Assembly (NCBI GenBank): GCA_020832305.1
Contig: JAFIEV010000089.1
Coordinates: forward strand, 62,001-126,000
Direction: 5' to 3'
Length of the DNA stretch: 64,000 bases
Origin: Cyclobacteriaceae bacterium
Lineage (GTDB): Bacteria > Bacteroidota > Bacteroidia > Cytophagales > Cyclobacteriaceae
The notes below the pieces were generated by a model. It did no database searches. It saw nothing but the letters and a program-made list of their open reading frames with translations, and had not been told where the DNA came from. A program made the position numbers and the translations under genes. Shown piece after piece: positions 36,415 to 45,202 of the stretch; position 1 is the stretch's first letter, and each line of letters starts with the position of its first letter.

Positions 36415-39400
36415 ATGATTGATAAAATAATCAGACATCTAATAAACTTCGCCTTAGCATTTGCCTATGTATCGTTGAACATTGTATTCAACATATCAGC
36501 GCAACCTGGCGCAGGGATAGCCATTCGCATCAACGAAGGGGCTACATATACCAATAAAACGGAAGTTTCGGTAGAAATACGTTCAGTACAGCTGGCTGAA
36601 AATCTTATTGAGGCTTTTAAGATATCCACATCTCCAAACCTCGACAACAAAGATTGGGAACCCTATCGAACCGGTGTAAAGCGAACTATAACCCTGAGTA
36701 GTGGTGATGGTACCAAAAGTGTTTATGTACAGTTACGCGATAAGGCTGGCAATATTTCACCTGTTGAAGACGCCAGCATTATTCTTGATCAAACGCCACC
36801 CTCCAATGGTTATTTGCGGATTAATGAAGGTGCTAAATTTACCAATGATCCTCAAAGACGGGTACGTTTGCATCTTATTATTGACGAAGCCGCTCAAATG
36901 CAAATCGCCAATAACAGTAATTTTCCCAATACACGTTGGGAACCTTATGCAGAAGTAACCCGATGGATTCTTGATCCAGGCGGCGATGGCACAAGAACTG
37001 TGTTTGCGCGTTTTCGCGACGCAGCCGGTAACATTAGTGAAACCTATTCTGCAAGCATTATGCTGGATGTGACTCCACCAGACAGGGCATCTGTTACCAT
37101 AAATGGAGGTGAACGTTTTACCAATAAAACAGAGGTTGTTTTATCAATTGAAGGACGAAATGCTGATTCTGTATTCATTCAGACACCGGTCGAGATAAGA
37201 AAGCTGGCTTTTGAACCCAATGCCCAGGGTCGGATGGAAATAAACTGGACACTTGATACAGTTCAAGGAGCCAAACCTTTCAGAGTTTTTCTTTCTGATT
37301 TAGCTGGAAATCGCACCAATACTGCTGCAGAGGCATCTGTCATTTTAGACACCCGACCACCAGCTCCACCATCAATTACCATAGATCAGGGGAAGCGTTT
37401 TACAAATCACCCGCAGGGACTCGTAAACCTTCGTTTTACAACCACAGAAAATCCCGCTCAACTTCGAATGAAAGTAAGCAATAGTCCTGATCTTGATAAT
37501 GTTAATTCCAGATCTTTTACTTCAACTATACCTGACTGGAAACTTAACGATGGTGAAGATGGTGAGAAAAAAGTCTATGCCGTTTTAATCGATCAGGCTG
37601 GCAATGTATCTGCACCAGGTGAGGCCAGCATCATCCACGACAGAAAAGCACCCGAGATTGCAGGGATACAAATAGAAGAAGGAAGGCAATATACCAATGT
37701 GATAAGAGTAAACATAAAGGCAGATGTTTCGGAAGCTGTTTCCATGCAATACAGCAATTCACCTGCATTTCCTGCCAATATGCCCTGGGAACCTTTTGCT
37801 CAGGTAAAAGAAGGTCATTCATTAAATTCAGGTGATGGCAGGAAAGTTGTGTATGCACGTTTCAGAGATGAAGCGGGTAATATAAGCGAAATGGTTAATG
37901 ATGAAATAATTTTAGACACAACGGTACCCCGGGGACGCCTGACTATCGATCAGGGCAATCGTTTTACCAACCACCCGGGCAAAAAGGTACTACTTACCAT
38001 GCAATTTGATGACGACACCGATAAAATACAATTAGGCAATTCACCTGATTTTGAAAAACTCCCATGGCTTGACCCCATCGATGAAATCAAGGAATGGGAG
38101 CTCGAAGGCGAAGATGGCATTAAAACTGTATTTATGCGTTTAAAGGACAAAGCAGGTAACACTTCCAAACCTGTAACCGCTCAAATTATGCTTGACAGGC
38201 AACCTCCAACACAACTTTCACTGGTTATTAATGATGGAAATGAATGGATGACCAATCGCTCAAGAAGAGTTGCACTGTCACTGCGAGCTGAAGGTGCAAG
38301 AAATATGATGATCAGCAATCATCCGGAATTTGAAAAAGCCACATGGATTCCTTTTAAAACGGCCGTGCCCTGGACACTTGAAGGAGAAGAAGGTGAGCAT
38401 GTCGTTTATGTTCGCTTTATGGATGAGGCAGGAAATATCTCAGAAACCATCAGCAGTAGTATTAAATCAGATTTCTATCCTCCTTATGTTGAAAAATTCT
38501 CTATCAACCAGGATGTTGAATATACCAATGATCCGCAAAGAAAAGTTATGATCCATCTCGATGTTCGAGATGCGATAGCTATGGTCATTAGCAACCAACC
38601 TATACCTGACCCACTTGCAGATAATCTTAAGTGGGAGCCCTTTAAACCTCAGATTGATTGGGTTTTGAGCAATGAAGATGGTCTTAAAACCGTGTATGCA
38701 AGATTCAGGGATCAGGCCGGAAATGTAACTCCAGAATATTTTGACAAAATATTTCTGGATCGCGTTCCGCCACAAGACTGCAAAATAATCATTAACCAGG
38801 ATAGTGAATGGATGACCAATCCTGAAGGCAAAGTTTCTCTTCATATCTCAGGAAGAGATATTTTTGAAATGAAATTAGCCAATACTTCCAACCTTACAGC
38901 TGCTGAGTGGATTCCGTTTTCCTCGCAAAGGGAAGACTGGAGCGTGAACGTGAATGAAAGAGAAGTTAAAGTTTATGGGAAATTCAGGGACCGTGCTGGC
39001 AACGAATCACCTTTAATTGAGAGCAACGCATTAAAAGTAGATATCGTCCCACCTACAAATGCAGGAATTGCTATAAACGGCGGTGAAAAATACACCAATA
39101 ATCAAGAACGTAAAGTGCAGGTATCGATCACAGTTGACGGCGCTGATTTTATGCATATTGGCTTTACAAAAACACAAAATATACAAAGTTGGGAAACAGT
39201 AGCGGGTGAAAAGGAAATTACCCTGCCTCCAGGTGAAGGTGAAAAAGAAATCTTTGCCATTTTCAGAGATAAGGCAGGTAATCTTTCTAATTGGGTAAGC
39301 GCTTCTGTTATACTCGATCTGACCCCCCCCAGAATAGAACAATTTACCATTAATCAAGGCGAATTATGGACGAATGACCCTCTTAAAAAAGTCAGTCTGC

Positions 39401-39609
39401 AAGTTAAAACCTCTGGAGCCAGCGAACTTATGATTGGTTTTGATAAGAATTTTAATGATGCCAGGTGGTTGCCTTTTCAGGAAGAAATAAATGATGTAAT
39501 TTTGCCCGGAGATGATGGAGAAAAAAGGGTTTTTCTCCGCTTGCGTGATGAAGCAGGTAATATTTCGGAACCAGCCGAAGCAAGCATTAACCTGAAGCGA
39601 TCTTTTTAA
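36415..39609 (+). CDS. Exported protein built of eleven ~92-residue Ig-like repeats
   Basis: A 1064-residue protein with a signal peptide (about 1-29, ending NISAQ) and then 11 tandem repeats of about 92 residues to the very end. Each repeat has a pattern like INxGxxxTN, a strand pair, WEPF, a W.L..GDG segment, KTVYaRFRDxAGNiSe and a LDxxPP linker. The VYaRFRDxAGN core is common in bacterial Ig-like and fibronectin-like surface proteins. There is no T9SS C-terminal sorting domain, LPxTG or membrane anchor, so it is presumably periplasmic or held by a partner. A run of eight C at 39323-39330 falls in the last inter-repeat linker. I do not recognise a named family for the whole protein. Confidence 0.8.
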   Translation: MIDKIIRHLINFALAFAYVSLNIVFNISAQPGAGIAIRINEGATYTNKTEVSVEIRSVQLAENLIEAFKISTSPNLDNKDWEPYRTGVKRTITLSSGDGTKSVYVQLRDKAGNISPVEDASIILDQTPPSNGYLRINEGAKFTNDPQRRVRLHLIIDEAAQMQIANNSNFPNTRWEPYAEVTRWILDPGGDGTRTVFARFRDAAGNISETYSASIMLDVTPPDRASVTINGGERFTNKTEVVLSIEGRNADSVFIQTPVEIRKLAFEPNAQGRMEINWTLDTVQGAKPFRVFLSDLAGNRTNTAAEASVILDTRPPAPPSITIDQGKRFTNHPQGLVNLRFTTTENPAQLRMKVSNSPDLDNVNSRSFTSTIPDWKLNDGEDGEKKVYAVLIDQAGNVSAPGEASIIHDRKAPEIAGIQIEEGRQYTNVIRVNIKADVSEAVSMQYSNSPAFPANMPWEPFAQVKEGHSLNSGDGRKVVYARFRDEAGNISEMVNDEIILDTTVPRGRLTIDQGNRFTNHPGKKVLLTMQFDDDTDKIQLGNSPDFEKLPWLDPIDEIKEWELEGEDGIKTVFMRLKDKAGNTSKPVTAQIMLDRQPPTQLSLVINDGNEWMTNRSRRVALSLRAEGARNMMISNHPEFEKATWIPFKTAVPWTLEGEEGEHVVYVRFMDEAGNISETISSSIKSDFYPPYVEKFSINQDVEYTNDPQRKVMIHLDVRDAIAMVISNQPIPDPLADNLKWEPFKPQIDWVLSNEDGLKTVYARFRDQAGNVTPEYFDKIFLDRVPPQDCKIIINQDSEWMTNPEGKVSLHISGRDIFEMKLANTSNLTAAEWIPFSSQREDWSVNVNEREVKVYGKFRDRAGNESPLIESNALKVDIVPPTNAGIAINGGEKYTNNQERKVQVSITVDGADFMHIGFTKTQNIQSWETVAGEKEITLPPGEGEKEIFAIFRDKAGNLSNWVSASVILDLTPPRIEQFTINQGELWTNDPLKKVSLQVKTSGASELMIGFDKNFNDARWLPFQEEINDVILPGDDGEKRVFLRLRDEAGNISEPAEASINLKRSF
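36517..39606 (+). repeat. Eleven tandem ~276-300-bp coding repeats
   Basis: Repeats begin at about 36517, 36811, 37090, 37372, 37663, 37936, 38218, 38494, 38782, 39064 and 39340. All are in frame and differ in length by only a few codons. They are diverged from each other at DNA level, so the array is old. Repeat 3 is the least typical (RVFLSDLAGNRTN in place of the RFRD.AGNiSe core). Confidence 0.85.
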
Positions 39610-40629
39610 ATGGTCATATATACTGACTATAACCTTAAAAGCTGCAATACTTTCGGAATACCGGCCACAGCTAAAATAATGCCAGTAGCACGCCACGAAG
39701 CAGATATACTGCAATTGGTCAAAAACGGTTTTTTTGATGAGATAAAATTACCACTTGTTCTTGGCGGAGGAAGCAATATACTGCTTACAAAGGATGAGGT
39801 AGAAAAGGTTTTGAAAATAGAAATTTATGGCATTGAAATTGTCAACAGGACAAATGATTATACCATTGTTAAAGCTGGTGCAGGGGTAAACTGGCAAGGT
39901 TTTGTTGAATTCACCCTTGATTATGGCTTATATGGCATTGAAAATCTCACATTAATCCCGGGTACCTGCGGTGCTGCACCCATGCAAAATATCGGTGCTT
40001 ATGGTGTGGAGATTTCTGATGTGTTTGATTCATTGGAGGCCATTCACTTACAAACAGGTAAAAAGGAAATCTTTTATAAAGAGGATTGTGAATTTGGCTA
40101 TCGTCAAAGTGTTTTTAAGAGCACGTGTAAAAATGAATACATTATAAGCAGCATAAATTTACGTCTTAGAAATCATTTCACTCCAGTTTTGTCCTATGAA
40201 GTTTTGGCCAGTAGACTGGAGTCCAGTGGCAATACCAATCCAACGGCACGGGACCTTAGTAGGTTGGTGGCAGCAATACGCATGGAAAAATTACCCGATC
40301 CGGCAAAACAGGGAAATGCAGGTAGTTTTTTTAAAAACCCGGTTGTAGATATGTATCAATTTCAAGAAATAAAGAAAACATATTGTGATTTGCCAGCATA
40401 CTTTCAGGAAGATGAAAAGGTAAAGATTCCTGCGGCCTGGTTAATAGAAAGGGCTGGCCTCAAAGGTTTTCAAGTTGGAAATGCAAGGGTGCATGACAGG
40501 CAAGCACTTGTGCTGGTTAATTCAGGCAAAGCCAGTGGTAATGAAATTTTAGAACTCTCGAAATTGGTCGCCGACAGTGTTTTTTCAATATTTAATATCA
40601 GGTTAGATCCGGAGGTGAATATTGTTTAA
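39610..40629 (+). CDS. murB: UDP-N-acetylmuramate dehydrogenase
   Basis: A 339-residue flavoenzyme that reduces UDP-GlcNAc-enolpyruvate to UDP-MurNAc in peptidoglycan synthesis, in the cytosol. The FAD-binding part shows YNLKSCNTFGIPA, LVLGGGSNILL and LIPGTCGAAPMQNIGAYG. The catalytic Ser239 sits in GNAGSFFKNP and the C-terminal Glu in LDPEVNIV. The length and the long insert match the E. coli-type (type I) MurB. Its ATG begins at the base after the stop of the preceding repeat protein, so it is probably co-transcribed, an odd pairing of a housekeeping gene with a surface gene. Confidence 0.96.
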   Translation: MVIYTDYNLKSCNTFGIPATAKIMPVARHEADILQLVKNGFFDEIKLPLVLGGGSNILLTKDEVEKVLKIEIYGIEIVNRTNDYTIVKAGAGVNWQGFVEFTLDYGLYGIENLTLIPGTCGAAPMQNIGAYGVEISDVFDSLEAIHLQTGKKEIFYKEDCEFGYRQSVFKSTCKNEYIISSINLRLRNHFTPVLSYEVLASRLESSGNTNPTARDLSRLVAAIRMEKLPDPAKQGNAGSFFKNPVVDMYQFQEIKKTYCDLPAYFQEDEKVKIPAAWLIERAGLKGFQVGNARVHDRQALVLVNSGKASGNEILELSKLVADSVFSIFNIRLDPEVNIV

Positions 40630-40741
40630 TTGAAGCAATTAGTCTGCTGAAAAAGTATACATCTATAATGTAAATTCAGCATGGTTAAATGAATAAAATC
40701 AACAAGCCATGCGATTTTCTGCGCGTCCTTATTACAATCGT

Positions 40742-41230
40742 TTAGACAAGAGGGTCATCACAGGATACCTCTTGCCGGTATCTTTCTACTTCCACGCCAA
40801 ACCTCTGCAAAAAATCAACACCTTCATCTGATGGGATGCCTTTGTATTCGGCATAAGATCTGAAATACACCACTTTCTTTATTCCCATACTATATATTAT
40901 TCTGGCACAGGCCAGACAAGGTGCAAGGGTAACATATAAGGTGCTGCCATCAACGCTCGTATTATTTTTAACGGCATACAAAATGGCGTTTTGTTCAGCA
41001 TGTATTGCCAGGGAACAACTTCCCTTGGAGTCCCTTGCACATCCTTTGTCCGGCCACTCTTCATCACAATTGTGTGTGCCAGCCGGCGGTCCATTATATC
41101 CAATTGAGATGATTCTTGTATCTTTGGTCAGAACAGCGCCAACATGCCGCTTTATACAATGTGATCTTCGGGCCAGGTTAATGGCCAGTTCCATAAAAAT
41201 ATTGTCAAAATCAGGTTTCGCTGTACTCAT
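40742..41230 (-). CDS. dCMP deaminase family protein
   Basis: A 162-residue zinc enzyme that would deaminate dCMP to dUMP for dTTP supply. The zinc and catalytic motifs are HAEQNAILYA (His and Glu) and TLAPCLACARII (two Cys). KRHVGAVLTKDTRIISIGYNG is typical of the ComEB/dCMP deaminase group. The upstream gene on the same strand (41301-42650) ends 70 bases away. It converges with murB. Confidence 0.9.
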   Translation of the reverse strand: MSTAKPDFDNIFMELAINLARRSHCIKRHVGAVLTKDTRIISIGYNGPPAGTHNCDEEWPDKGCARDSKGSCSLAIHAEQNAILYAVKNNTSVDGSTLYVTLAPCLACARIIYSMGIKKVVYFRSYAEYKGIPSDEGVDFLQRFGVEVERYRQEVSCDDPLV

Positions 41231-41300
41231 TTACAGAAGATTGTTAAAAAGCCAGTGCAATAAAAAGCTGTGCTGTTCACTGCACTTTGCTTCTATATGT

Positions 41301-42650
41301 TTACAATTTAGGTTCCCATCCAGGGGCATATTCCCTATCCCACAATTTCATAGCATCCCGGTCATATATATGGCCATTTTCAGCATTTACATCGAAGGGT
41401 TTATTAATTCGGTAGGCAATGTTAGCATAGTGTGTAAGCATTTGACTTATATGACCTACGTCAATGGGAGAATTCAGAACATTGGATTTGCCGCGTATAT
41501 TATCAAAGAAATTGCGCACGTGTATGTCTGTCATATCACCACCGCCACCCAGGGCAGTTCCTGCTTCAATATTTGCCGATTTGCTATCTTTGACTTTTTT
41601 TCCGGCCCTGTCAAACAAGGTATATCCTCCGCGATCAACAAAAACTGAACCTTCTGTTCCATAGATAATGGTGCCTCGGTCACTGCCATAGGTTTTATGT
41701 CCGTTGCGGCTTTTTCCATCCCATTTAATAATTTTATTGCCAGGGAAAACAAATGTGGCATCCATGGTGTCGTACATTTCCCAGCCATCATCGAGGTAAT
41801 GCCTCTTTTCAGCCTCTACAAACACATATTCAGGATACTCAACGTTGAGCGCCCAACGTGCAATATCAAGTTCATGGGTAGCGTTATTTCCGGTTTCTGC
41901 GGTACCCCATAGCCATCCATACCAATGCCAGTTATAATCCCAGGTATCGTGCATATAATCTACCCTTGGTGCAGGCCCCTGAAATAAATCCCAATCTAAT
42001 CCCTTAGGAACGGGAGCTTTTTCAGGCACTACCACAGGACCCCTGTTATTTGCATAAAAAGCAACAGCTTTGTACACATCACCGATTACACCTTTATGTA
42101 TCTCACTTATTATTTCAATTGATTCGGGCGCCGATCGCTGCTGATTACCCATCTGAACCACTTTGTTGTATTTCTTTTGGAAGTGTATCAGTAATTCACC
42201 TTCTCTCGGACTATGGCTGCATGGCTTTTCTATATATACATGTTTCCCTGCCTCCAGCGCCATCCAGGTTCCCGGGGCATGCCAATGGTCTGGTGTTGCA
42301 TTAAATATCACATCTACTTCTTTGTCGTTAAATGCTTCCCTGATATCATTTAAAAGCTTTGCTTTTCCACTGATTTTCCCTTTTAAGTCAGCAGCAGTTT
42401 TCTCTCTTTTCGACTGCATGACATCGCATATGTAGGAAACATCTACATTGTTTTTTTTATCGATAACAGACTGATAAAAGGCGCCTACCCTTCTGCCACA
42501 ACCCATCAACACCACCGACATGCGGTCATTGGCTCCTTTAATTCGACGATATTGTGATGCTGGCATAGCAACCGCAGAACCAGCCAGTGCGGCACCCGCT
42601 ACACTCCCCAAACCGGCTTTCTTAATAAATTGTCTTCTGTTGACACTCAT
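41301..42650 (-). CDS. Tat-exported Gfo/Idh/MocA family oxidoreductase
   Basis: A 449-residue protein with a twin-arginine signal (VNRRQFIKKAGLGSVAG, ending SAVAMPA) and a Rossmann domain (SVVLMGCGRRVGAF). The family motif IEKPCSHSPREGELL carries the conserved Glu-Lys-Pro, and WNYWHW-like aromatic sequence (DTWDYNWHWYGW) and THELDIARWAL follow in the C-terminal domain. Tat-exported members are common in Bacteroidota and Planctomycetes and act on sugars or sugar derivatives with tightly bound NAD(P). The substrate cannot be named. It is a single gene with no obvious catabolic partner beside it. Confidence 0.9.
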   Translation of the reverse strand: MSVNRRQFIKKAGLGSVAGAALAGSAVAMPASQYRRIKGANDRMSVVLMGCGRRVGAFYQSVIDKKNNVDVSYICDVMQSKREKTAADLKGKISGKAKLLNDIREAFNDKEVDVIFNATPDHWHAPGTWMALEAGKHVYIEKPCSHSPREGELLIHFQKKYNKVVQMGNQQRSAPESIEIISEIHKGVIGDVYKAVAFYANNRGPVVVPEKAPVPKGLDWDLFQGPAPRVDYMHDTWDYNWHWYGWLWGTAETGNNATHELDIARWALNVEYPEYVFVEAEKRHYLDDGWEMYDTMDATFVFPGNKIIKWDGKSRNGHKTYGSDRGTIIYGTEGSVFVDRGGYTLFDRAGKKVKDSKSANIEAGTALGGGGDMTDIHVRNFFDNIRGKSNVLNSPIDVGHISQMLTHYANIAYRINKPFDVNAENGHIYDRDAMKLWDREYAPGWEPKL

Positions 42651-42728
42651 AATTACTTCTTTTTTAAAGCACCAAGATATAAATAATTTGATAATTTAGA
42701 TGGTAGTCCAGGGATTTAATAAGGCAGG

Positions 42729-43943
42729 TCAGAAAATATTTTGTGCTGCCACATAGCCGGATGCCCAGGCCGATTGAAAGTTAAATCCGCCAGTTAGGCC
42801 ATCGATGTCCAGAATTTCACCACCAACATATAATCCAGGCCATTTTTTACTTTGCATGGTGTGTAAATCGATTTCATCCAGAGATATCCCTCCACAGGTG
42901 ACAAATTCATCTTTATAGGTGGTTTTTCCTGCAACCTGGAAGGGCATACGAAACAGATTTTCGATCAGACGGTTATTGGATTTCTTTGATAATTGTGACC
43001 AGATTTGATCTGAAGAAATATTTGAAGCATCGACAAGGTATAACCAAATCCTTTGCGGCAAATTAAAAAGACTATGATTTGCAATTTTTCGAAGCGGATG
43101 GCTGCTGGCATAATCAGATATGCAATTTCTGAGCCATTCTTCAGTCCAGTCGGCATCCCATCTGACTTGTATTTCAAATTGGTATTTTTTTTCTTCAACA
43201 ATTCTTGCCCCAAAGGCTGATAATTTTAATGTGGCAGGTCCGCTTAGTCCCCAGTGGGTAATCAGCAAAGGTCCATACGCTTCAATCTTTGTGCCACTGA
43301 TTTTGATATATGCATTTTTTACAGATATGCCACTTAAGGCATGAAGTTTGGCTTCCTGAATGTTAAATGTAAATAAGGATGGAACCGGAGGTTCAATTCT
43401 AAAAGCCAAAGGATCAAGCCAATTATATCCTTGTAATTTGGGAATCCCACCTGCGGCGACAAACACATGTTCACAAAAGTACAGTTCGTTTTTACCCTTT
43501 AATTCAAATCCTCCTTTCGGCAGGGGAATAATCGACTGAACCGCTTCAGAGAACCGTATTTCTACACTTTTATGTATGATTTTTTTCAAGCATTCTATAA
43601 TGGTATCGGAAGAGTTCGTCACAGGAAAAACCCTACCGTCAGGTTCTGTTTTGAGTTTTACTCCTCTTTTTTCAAACCATGTTGCGGTTTGATTACAATC
43701 AAATTGTTTAAACAGGGGGATTAACTTTTTACCTCCACGAGGGTAGAATTTAATGAGATTCGATATTTCAGGACAGGCATGGGTAACATTGCAGCGCCCC
43801 CCTCCTGATATACGAACCTTCGAGAGGAGTTTATCACTTTTTTCCAGAACAAGTATTCGTTTCTGCGGAAACTTTTCAATGGCATTTGCTGCGCAAAATA
43901 TTCCTGAAGCTCCTCCTCCTATAATGATCAGATCCCAGGTCAT
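42729..43943 (-). CDS. HI0933-like FAD-dependent oxidoreductase (YhiN family)
   Basis: A 404-residue flavoprotein. The FAD-binding dinucleotide fold at the start is DLIIIGGGASGIFCAANA. Then follow VRISGGGRCNVTHAC, FYPRGGKKLIPLF, EPDGRVFPVTNSSD and the C-terminal GGEILDIDGLTGGFNFQSAW, all hallmarks of the HI0933/YhiN group (often labelled aminoacetone oxidase-like). The physiological substrate is not established for the family. It is the last gene of a tightly packed minus-strand operon (MBL, patatin, DUF456, this gene), 2 bases from its neighbour. Confidence 0.92.
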   Translation of the reverse strand: MTWDLIIIGGGASGIFCAANAIEKFPQKRILVLEKSDKLLSKVRISGGGRCNVTHACPEISNLIKFYPRGGKKLIPLFKQFDCNQTATWFEKRGVKLKTEPDGRVFPVTNSSDTIIECLKKIIHKSVEIRFSEAVQSIIPLPKGGFELKGKNELYFCEHVFVAAGGIPKLQGYNWLDPLAFRIEPPVPSLFTFNIQEAKLHALSGISVKNAYIKISGTKIEAYGPLLITHWGLSGPATLKLSAFGARIVEEKKYQFEIQVRWDADWTEEWLRNCISDYASSHPLRKIANHSLFNLPQRIWLYLVDASNISSDQIWSQLSKKSNNRLIENLFRMPFQVAGKTTYKDEFVTCGGISLDEIDLHTMQSKKWPGLYVGGEILDIDGLTGGFNFQSAWASGYVAAQNIF

Positions 43944-43945
43944 AG

Positions 43946-44425
43946 TTATGCCAATAAGGCGCTTATAAAGCGGTAGGTCATCATTCCAGATACCATCAAT
44001 TTAAGCATAGTACTTAATAATAAACCAAGAAAAGCGCCACCACCCGCACGCAGGGCTTTCTTAAAGCTTTTAACAAACAACAGTTCAGCAACAACAGCAC
44101 CAATAAATGGCCCAAACAATATTCCAAATGGGGGGAAAAAGATCAAGCCTATCAATAATCCTAAAAAACTTCCCCAAATTCCGGCTCTTGAACTTCCAAA
44201 AACTTTGGCGCCTAGGGTCGGCACAAAATAGTCGAGAATCGACACACCAATAGTAATCAAGGCCCAGGTCACAAAAAAAGAAGTATCGAAATTTCCTTTT
44301 TCACTTAACTGAAACACCACTAAACCGGCAAAATTAAGTGCAGGGCCAGGCAGAACAGGTAAGATGCAGCCTAAAATACCGAGTACCATTAGAGCCGCTG
44401 CAAGTATTATTATAAAATATTCCAT
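43946..44425 (-). CDS. DUF456 family membrane protein
   Basis: A 159-residue inner-membrane protein with about five hydrophobic segments and the DUF456 pattern (GCILPVLPGPALNFAGL, DYFVPTLGAKVFGSSRAG, GSFLGLLIGLIFFPPFG, GPFIGAVVAELL). The function of the family is unknown. It sits 2 bases after the patatin gene and 2 bases before the HI0933-like gene, so translation is coupled within the operon. The Gly-rich small-residue helices suggest a compact channel or a membrane-structuring role, which is speculation. Confidence 0.88.
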   Translation of the reverse strand: MEYFIIILAAALMVLGILGCILPVLPGPALNFAGLVVFQLSEKGNFDTSFFVTWALITIGVSILDYFVPTLGAKVFGSSRAGIWGSFLGLLIGLIFFPPFGILFGPFIGAVVAELLFVKSFKKALRAGGGAFLGLLLSTMLKLMVSGMMTYRFISALLA

Positions 44426-44427
44426 TA

Positions 44428-45195
44428 TTATACAGGTTCAAGCCAGGAATAAGCATAACTGTCAAGTAATTCCGAAGCGTAGCGATAACCACAGTCATAC
44501 ATTTGACTGGCCAATGAGATTTTAAAAACACTGATCCCTTTAAGACCAGGTGGTTCGATAAACAAATCACAGTCTGATTTTTTATTGTATGAGTTGGTAT
44601 TTACCACTGTCATAAGACTGCGTTCTAACACCAATTTTACATTGAATTTCTCAACAGACTTATCCAACACGTTGGTATTGATCGCAATAATTTTTTCGAC
44701 ATGTCCTGAAAGTGGCTCTATGGGCAAATTATTGCTTATGCCACCATCGATATAGTATCGGTCTTGTATTTTAACAGGCTCGAAAATAACAGGCAAAGCA
44801 GATGATGCCATCAAGGGACCAATCAGCTCTCCGCTTTCAAAGTATTTTACTTTACCGGTATGCAAATCTGTTGCATTTATTGTCAGTGGAATTTTCAGAT
44901 CAGCAAAACTATCTTCCGGAATAAACCGCCTTATTTTTGTCATTGCTTTATTAAGGCTTAGCAATCCCTGACGACTCCATGCAGGAGAAATCCATTTCCA
45001 TAAGCGTTCTTTTGAGAGTATTTGCAGAATATTTTCTGGCTCAAACCCCTGGCAGAACATAGCCCCCATAATTGCCCCGGCAGAACATCCGCTTACCCGT
45101 GCTATTTCATAATTTCGTTCTTTCAAAGCTTGTAAGACTCCCAAATGGGCAAATCCTCTTGCTCCGCCTCCTGATAATGCAACCCCTATTTTCAT
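44428..45195 (-). CDS. Patatin-like phospholipase
   Basis: A 255-residue cytosolic serine hydrolase of the RssA/YchK type. The oxyanion hole is in SGGGARGFAHLG, the nucleophile is Ser38 in GCSAG and the catalytic Asp lies in YYIDGGISNNLP. Together these form the Ser-Asp dyad of patatins, which release fatty acids from lipids. No signal peptide or beta-barrel domain follows, so it is not an autotransporter-like patatin. It is the second gene of the four-gene operon, starting 7 bases after the MBL-fold gene. Confidence 0.92.
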   Translation of the reverse strand: MKIGVALSGGGARGFAHLGVLQALKERNYEIARVSGCSAGAIMGAMFCQGFEPENILQILSKERLWKWISPAWSRQGLLSLNKAMTKIRRFIPEDSFADLKIPLTINATDLHTGKVKYFESGELIGPLMASSALPVIFEPVKIQDRYYIDGGISNNLPIEPLSGHVEKIIAINTNVLDKSVEKFNVKLVLERSLMTVVNTNSYNKKSDCDLFIEPPGLKGISVFKISLASQMYDCGYRYASELLDSYAYSWLEPV

Positions 45196-45202
45196 TTTAA
45201 AC

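Noticed and set aside
40679-40712. GCATGG/CCATGC pair after murB as terminator
   Set aside because: Only a 6-bp stem with a loop over 20 bases and no T run at the right place.
40941-41648. 235-codon plus-strand open frame
   Set aside because: Entirely antisense to the dCMP deaminase and the Gfo/Idh/MocA gene, both well supported.
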